This document shows, in pieces, positions 60,596 to 64,000 of a stretch of DNA of 64,000 nucleotides. The DNA lies in the NCBI RefSeq assembly GCF_003481705.1, contig NZ_QULN01000001.1, positions 248,001 through 312,000 on the forward strand, given 5' to 3'. Each line of letters opens with the position of its first letter. Positions within the stretch are counted from its first letter, which is position 1. A program made the position numbers and the translations under genes. Below the pieces are notes generated by a model that worked only from the letters and a program-made list of their open reading frames with translations, made no database searches and was not told the DNA's origin. This DNA is from Butyricicoccus sp. OM04-18BH. GTDB taxonomy: Bacteria; Bacillota; Clostridia; Oscillospirales; Butyricicoccaceae.

Positions 60596-61591
60596 TTATG
60601 CCTCTACCTTTTCCCACTGACCGGTAGTCTGTGCCTTGATCAGTGCATCGGAGATCTTGCAGGCCTCGTAGCCGTCCTCAGCACCCGGGCCCGGAACGTC
60701 GGTCTTGCCCTGCAGGTAATCTACCCAGTGCTGCAGCTCTTCCTGATACGCCACTACGAAACGGTTGGTCCAGTCCTCCGGGATGGCCTGACCGCACTGC
60801 AGGTAAGAACGGACGATCGGCTCTGCCGCTACCGGCAGGCGGATGGTGCCCTTCTCGCAGACCAGCTCGCACAGGATCTCATAGCCGTAGTAGCTGTTGC
60901 CGGAAACCTCAACGTCGATCAGTACGCCGGAGTCGGACTGCATAAGTACCAGCTGCGGGTCCTGGCAGGTGCCTTCTGCGAAGCAGGTAGCACGCGGGAA
61001 ACGAACAGCGACTTCGTTCAGGTTCTCACCCAGCAGCCAGCGGCAGATGTCGATCTCGTGGATGGCAATGTTGGTGATGTGCTGCTCGGTGGTGTGGTTC
61101 TTCGGATGGCTGCGGGTACGGCTGATGCAGTGCGCCATCAGCGGAGCACCCAGCTCGCCGGAGTCGAGGATCTTCTTCATCTTGATGTAGTCCGGGTCAA
61201 AGCGACGCATGAAGCCGATCTGCAGCAGATGCTTGCCGGAAGCCTTCTCCGCCTCTACGACCTTCTTCGCGTCCTCGAGGGTGGTAGCCAGCGGCTTCTC
61301 GCAGAATACCGGCTTGCCGGCCTGGATGCACTTTACCGCCAGATCAGCGTGGGTGCCGTCCCAGGATGCGATAACAACAGCGTCGATTTCGGGAGAAGCG
61401 ATCAGCTCCTCTGCGCTTGCCATTACCTTTGCGCCGTAGGCCTTAGCGACCTCCTCGGCACGCTCGGTGTTCAGATCGTAAACAGCAGCCAAACGAGCGC
61501 CGTCTACATAGGTTGCAATGTTCTGAGAATGGGTGTGGCCGATGTTGCCGCCTGCGCCCAGTACGCCAATAGCGAGTTCCTTCTTGCTCAT
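60596..61591 (-). CDS. Gfo/Idh/MocA-family dehydrogenase
   Basis: 331 residues; AAAGGAG precedes the ATG. Rossmann fold (IGVLGAGGNIGHTHSQNIAT), the Lys of CEKPLATTLEDAK, and the C-terminal beta domain with HEIDICRWLLG (catalytic His region). It oxidises a polyol or sugar with NAD(P). In this cluster an inositol or inosose substrate is likely. 44 bases after the next dehydrogenase gene. Confidence 0.88.
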   Translation of the reverse strand: MSKKELAIGVLGAGGNIGHTHSQNIATYVDGARLAAVYDLNTERAEEVAKAYGAKVMASAEELIASPEIDAVVIASWDGTHADLAVKCIQAGKPVFCEKPLATTLEDAKKVVEAEKASGKHLLQIGFMRRFDPDYIKMKKILDSGELGAPLMAHCISRTRSHPKNHTTEQHITNIAIHEIDICRWLLGENLNEVAVRFPRATCFAEGTCQDPQLVLMQSDSGVLIDVEVSGNSYYGYEILCELVCEKGTIRLPVAAEPIVRSYLQCGQAIPEDWTNRFVVAYQEELQHWVDYLQGKTDVPGPGAEDGYEACKISDALIKAQTTGQWEKVEA

Positions 61592-61635
61592 GATGTGAAT
61601 CTCCTTTTTTCCTTTATCTAAAAAGCGGTTGTAAT

Positions 61636-62643
61636 TTACTTCTTCTTACCGTCCAGATATGCCTGATGCAGCTGCAGACAGAACTTCAGGCTCATCGTGC
61701 CGTCGTGTGCAGTGGTCTCCGGCTTGCGGCCGGTGCGTACACAGTCAACGAAGTCGTCGATCTCCGCCTGGAACGCCTCGCCCCAGCGAGCAAGGAAGCT
61801 CTCCTGGCACTCTTCCACGAAGCCGTTCTCGGTGAACTGCGAGAGGTAATTCTTGCGCGGTACCGAGTTGACACGCAGCGTGCCCTTGGTGCCGACGATT
61901 TCGCTCTCAACGTGGCTGCAGGTCGCGGTGCGTCCCACCTGAATGTACGCGGTGGTGTTGTTATCGAACTTGGTCAGCGAGAAACCGTTGTCGTAGTCGT
62001 TGTAATCTGCCAGGCCGGTGCAGACATAAGCATCGCCGGTTGCAAAGGAATCGACCGGATCACCCTCGAGGAACCAACGTGCAAGGTCGGTGTCATGGCT
62101 GCCCATCTCGATAAACCACGGAACGTAAATGCCCTTCTTGACGCCTTCCAGATGTGCCTCGAGCACGCTGGACGGGTCGAGCGAAACACCCTTGAACAGG
62201 ATCGGCTTGCCGATCGCGCCGGCGCGGATCTTCTCCTTCGCCTCTGCGTAGGACGGGTCGAAGCGGCGCATGAAGCCGACCGTAAAGCACTTGCTGCCGT
62301 TCTCGGCTACGGCCTTCTCAATCTCCTCACAGTCCTCAAGGGTCTTAGCCAGCGGCTTCTCGCAGAAGATATGCTTCTTGGCCTTGCAGGCTGCCAGACA
62401 CGGTGCCTTGTGAGCATCTGCGCCGGTTGCAACAACGATTGCGTCAACCTCGGGATTGTTTACCAGCTCGTCTACATTGGTGTAGCCATACGGTACGCCG
62501 AATTCCTCCTGAAACGCCTTGACCTTGCTCTCGGTGCGGGCGCAAACCGCTACAACCTCTGCGTGAGGATTACGCTGCAGGCTGGTGGCGTGCATTCTGC
62601 CCATCATACCGATGCCAACGATACCGAAACGAATCTTCTCCAT
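61636..62643 (-). CDS. Gfo/Idh/MocA-family dehydrogenase (inositol 2-dehydrogenase-like)
   Basis: 335 residues; AGGAGG precedes the ATG. GIVGIGMMGRMHATSLQRNP is the NAD site, CEKPLAKTLEDCEE carries the catalytic Lys, and MGSHDTDLARWFLEGDP the active-site Asp/His. It resembles IolG-type enzymes more closely than its neighbour does, but the family is broad. 15 bases after iolE. Confidence 0.88.
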   Translation of the reverse strand: MEKIRFGIVGIGMMGRMHATSLQRNPHAEVVAVCARTESKVKAFQEEFGVPYGYTNVDELVNNPEVDAIVVATGADAHKAPCLAACKAKKHIFCEKPLAKTLEDCEEIEKAVAENGSKCFTVGFMRRFDPSYAEAKEKIRAGAIGKPILFKGVSLDPSSVLEAHLEGVKKGIYVPWFIEMGSHDTDLARWFLEGDPVDSFATGDAYVCTGLADYNDYDNGFSLTKFDNNTTAYIQVGRTATCSHVESEIVGTKGTLRVNSVPRKNYLSQFTENGFVEECQESFLARWGEAFQAEIDDFVDCVRTGRKPETTAHDGTMSLKFCLQLHQAYLDGKKK

Positions 62644-62658
62644 TTGTAATCCTCCTTA

Positions 62659-63549
62659 TCAGATACCTGCGGTTTTCTTGATATACTCGCGCGCCATTTT
62701 TGCGTATTCGAGCGGATTTGCCTTTGCCGGGTCCTGCTCGGCCTCTACGATGAACCAGCCCTCGTAGTGTGCATCGTGCAGAGCCTTGAATACGCCCGGA
62801 TAGTCGACGCAGCCGTCACCCGGAATGGTGAAGCAGCCTTCCAGAACCGCCTTGCGGAACTTGAAGCCCTCGGCGTAAGCCTTTTCCATCATGTCGGGAC
62901 GGATGTCCTTGAGGTGAACGTGGCCGATACGCGGGCCGAACTCCTTGGCTGCCTTGACGGCGTCCTCCCCCGAGAAGGTGAAGTGGCCGGTATCGAAACA
63001 GAGGTAAACATAGCGCGGATCGGTGTTGTCCATCAGGCGCTTGGTTTCCTCGAAGGTCTGTACAACCGTTGCCATATGGTGATGGAAGCACAGCTTGAAG
63101 CCGCGGTCAGCAGCAATCTTGCCCAGCTTGTTCAGACCGTCGCACAGCTTATCCCACTCTTCGTCGGTGGCGATCGGCTTGTTGTCACCGAACATCGAGC
63201 ACTCCTCTGCGAACAGGCAGCGGGTCAGCTCGCATACGTTGATGCGGCTTGCACCGACAGCCTCGAGGAAGTCCAGCTGCTCGATAAATGCCTTTTCGTT
63301 CTCCTCGTAGGGGGTCGAGCACAGGAAGCTCGAGAACCACTGGGATGCAATCTTGATGCCGCGCAGGTCGAGTGCCTTGTTCAGAACCGCCGGGTCAGTC
63401 GGAAACTTGCCGCCAACCTCAGTGCCCTGAAAGCCTGCCAGAGCCGCTTCGGAAACCATCTGCTCGAAGGTGAGCTCACCGCCGAGCTGCGGCATGTCGT
63501 CATTCGTCCAGCCGATCGGCGCAATGCCGAGTTTTACATTATTAAACAT
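62659..63549 (-). CDS. iolE: Myo-inosose-2 dehydratase
   Basis: 296 residues; GGGAGG precedes the ATG. The start LGIAPIGWTNDDMPQLGGEL is characteristic of IolE. TIM-barrel metal ligands are visible in HHHMATVVQT, CFDTGHFTF, GHVHLKD and VEAEQD. It dehydrates scyllo-inosose in inositol breakdown. It is the gene that best identifies this cluster as inositol-related. Confidence 0.88.
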   Translation of the reverse strand: MFNNVKLGIAPIGWTNDDMPQLGGELTFEQMVSEAALAGFQGTEVGGKFPTDPAVLNKALDLRGIKIASQWFSSFLCSTPYEENEKAFIEQLDFLEAVGASRINVCELTRCLFAEECSMFGDNKPIATDEEWDKLCDGLNKLGKIAADRGFKLCFHHHMATVVQTFEETKRLMDNTDPRYVYLCFDTGHFTFSGEDAVKAAKEFGPRIGHVHLKDIRPDMMEKAYAEGFKFRKAVLEGCFTIPGDGCVDYPGVFKALHDAHYEGWFIVEAEQDPAKANPLEYAKMAREYIKKTAGI

Positions 63550-63564
63550 AGCCTTGAACCTCCC

Positions 63565-64000
63565 TTAGCACTTTTCCCAAGTGCCCGACTTAACGGACTT
63601 GAGCACTGCGTTGATAATGCCGTCAACCTTGGCGCCCATCTCGAAGTCGCAGATGTACTCGCCGCCGTGCATAGCCTGCATGAGTGCGTGAGCCTGCAGC
63701 GTCTTCATGTCGTCGAAGGCGATTGCGATGCCGCCTGCCGGCTGGAAGTACTTGAAGCCCTCGTGCTGCGGATTGAGCAGTACGGTGCGGAAGCCGCAGT
63801 CACGGCCGTTGTCCTTGTCAGCGTCAGCCTTGAAGTAAACCTGAACCTCGCACATGCGCTCCAGATCGTAAACCACAGAGCCTTCCGTGCCCTGAATCTC
63901 GTAGTAGAAGTAGTTCTTGCGGCCGGTTGCAACACGGGAGGACGAGAAGTCGCCGATGGCACCGTTTTCGTACTTGACGAGGAAGGTGATGAGGTCGTCG
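63565..64000 (-). CDS. Gfo/Idh/MocA-family dehydrogenase, N-terminal part beyond the window
   Basis: The frame is open to the last base; only the C-terminal 144 residues are visible (LITFLVKYENGAIGDFSSSR, then NYFYYEIQGTEGSVVYDLER). This is the beta-sheet domain of the family, ending VKSGTWEKC. The GTG at 63876 is internal. It is upstream of iolE by 15 bases, in the same operon. Confidence 0.82.
   Translation of the reverse strand, partial: DDLITFLVKYENGAIGDFSSSRVATGRKNYFYYEIQGTEGSVVYDLERMCEVQVYFKADADKDNGRDCGFRTVLLNPQHEGFKYFQPAGGIAIAFDDMKTLQAHALMQAMHGGEYICDFEMGAKVDGIINAVLKSVKSGTWEKC

Overview
The window looks like the chromosome of a spore-forming, GC-rich member of the Clostridia. Its core genes use GC-rich codons, spoVAC is present, and there are a clostridial-type L10 leader, an NfnAB transhydrogenase and a PyrK/PyrD type 1B pair. 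The Oscillospirales (Butyricicoccus/Agathobaculum-like) are a guess from overall gene character and were not tested. No rRNA, tRNA or CRISPR array was seen.

Positions 1 to about 33 kb are accessory DNA of mixed origin. They begin with an orphan MazF-type toxin overlapping a PP-loop (PAPS-reductase-like) gene. A large S-layer-anchored DUF11 adhesin and an SLH-CAP protein follow. Next come two homologous excisionase/integrase pairs that face each other. Then there is a promoter, a cyclic-di-GMP-I riboswitch and a terminator, followed by an operon of three secreted proteins: an LRR protein with SLH anchors, a 2235-residue Rhs/YD-repeat protein with an SH3 plus DUF4474-like tip, and a small lipoprotein. 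Two stalk-domain proteins and an AT-rich ion transporter follow. From 25.6 to 32.5 kb lies an SOS-like mobile-element module: an S24 repressor divergent from a Y-family polymerase, ImmA/IrrE peptidase, zinc ribbon, a second MazF, an alpha-CTD-like protein, an Xis-Fic chimera and an unknown protein. The repressor-side promoter motif recurs in front of the last of these.

From 32.5 to 54 kb the content is mostly housekeeping: a threonine/serine exporter, pyrK-pyrD followed by a phosphatase-acetyltransferase fusion, tyrA, rimO-pgsA, a radical SAM protein, a phospholipase-C-like protein, NhaC and MATE transporters, nadE, a VanZ-like protein, rplJ-rplL with its leader, proC, an NSS transporter and spoVAC-spoVAD. 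spoVAD is cut off after about 212 residues and no spoVAE follows. From the break to 57 kb there is a MetE-like gene, a palindromic repeat element flanked by 33-base duplications, and otherwise little coding sequence.

From 57 kb to the end, all genes are on the minus strand: nfnB, nfnA, a sugar-binding lipoprotein behind two perfect palindromic operators, two Gfo/Idh/MocA dehydrogenases, iolE, and the C-terminal part of a third dehydrogenase cut by the window edge. This reads as an inositol or related polyol utilisation cluster.

The strongest candidate for an undescribed system is the riboswitch-controlled surface operon at 11.3-21.1 kb. Second-messenger level would gate an S-layer-displayed LRR protein together with a secreted Rhs protein and a possible lipoprotein immunity factor, beside two opposing recombinase pairs.
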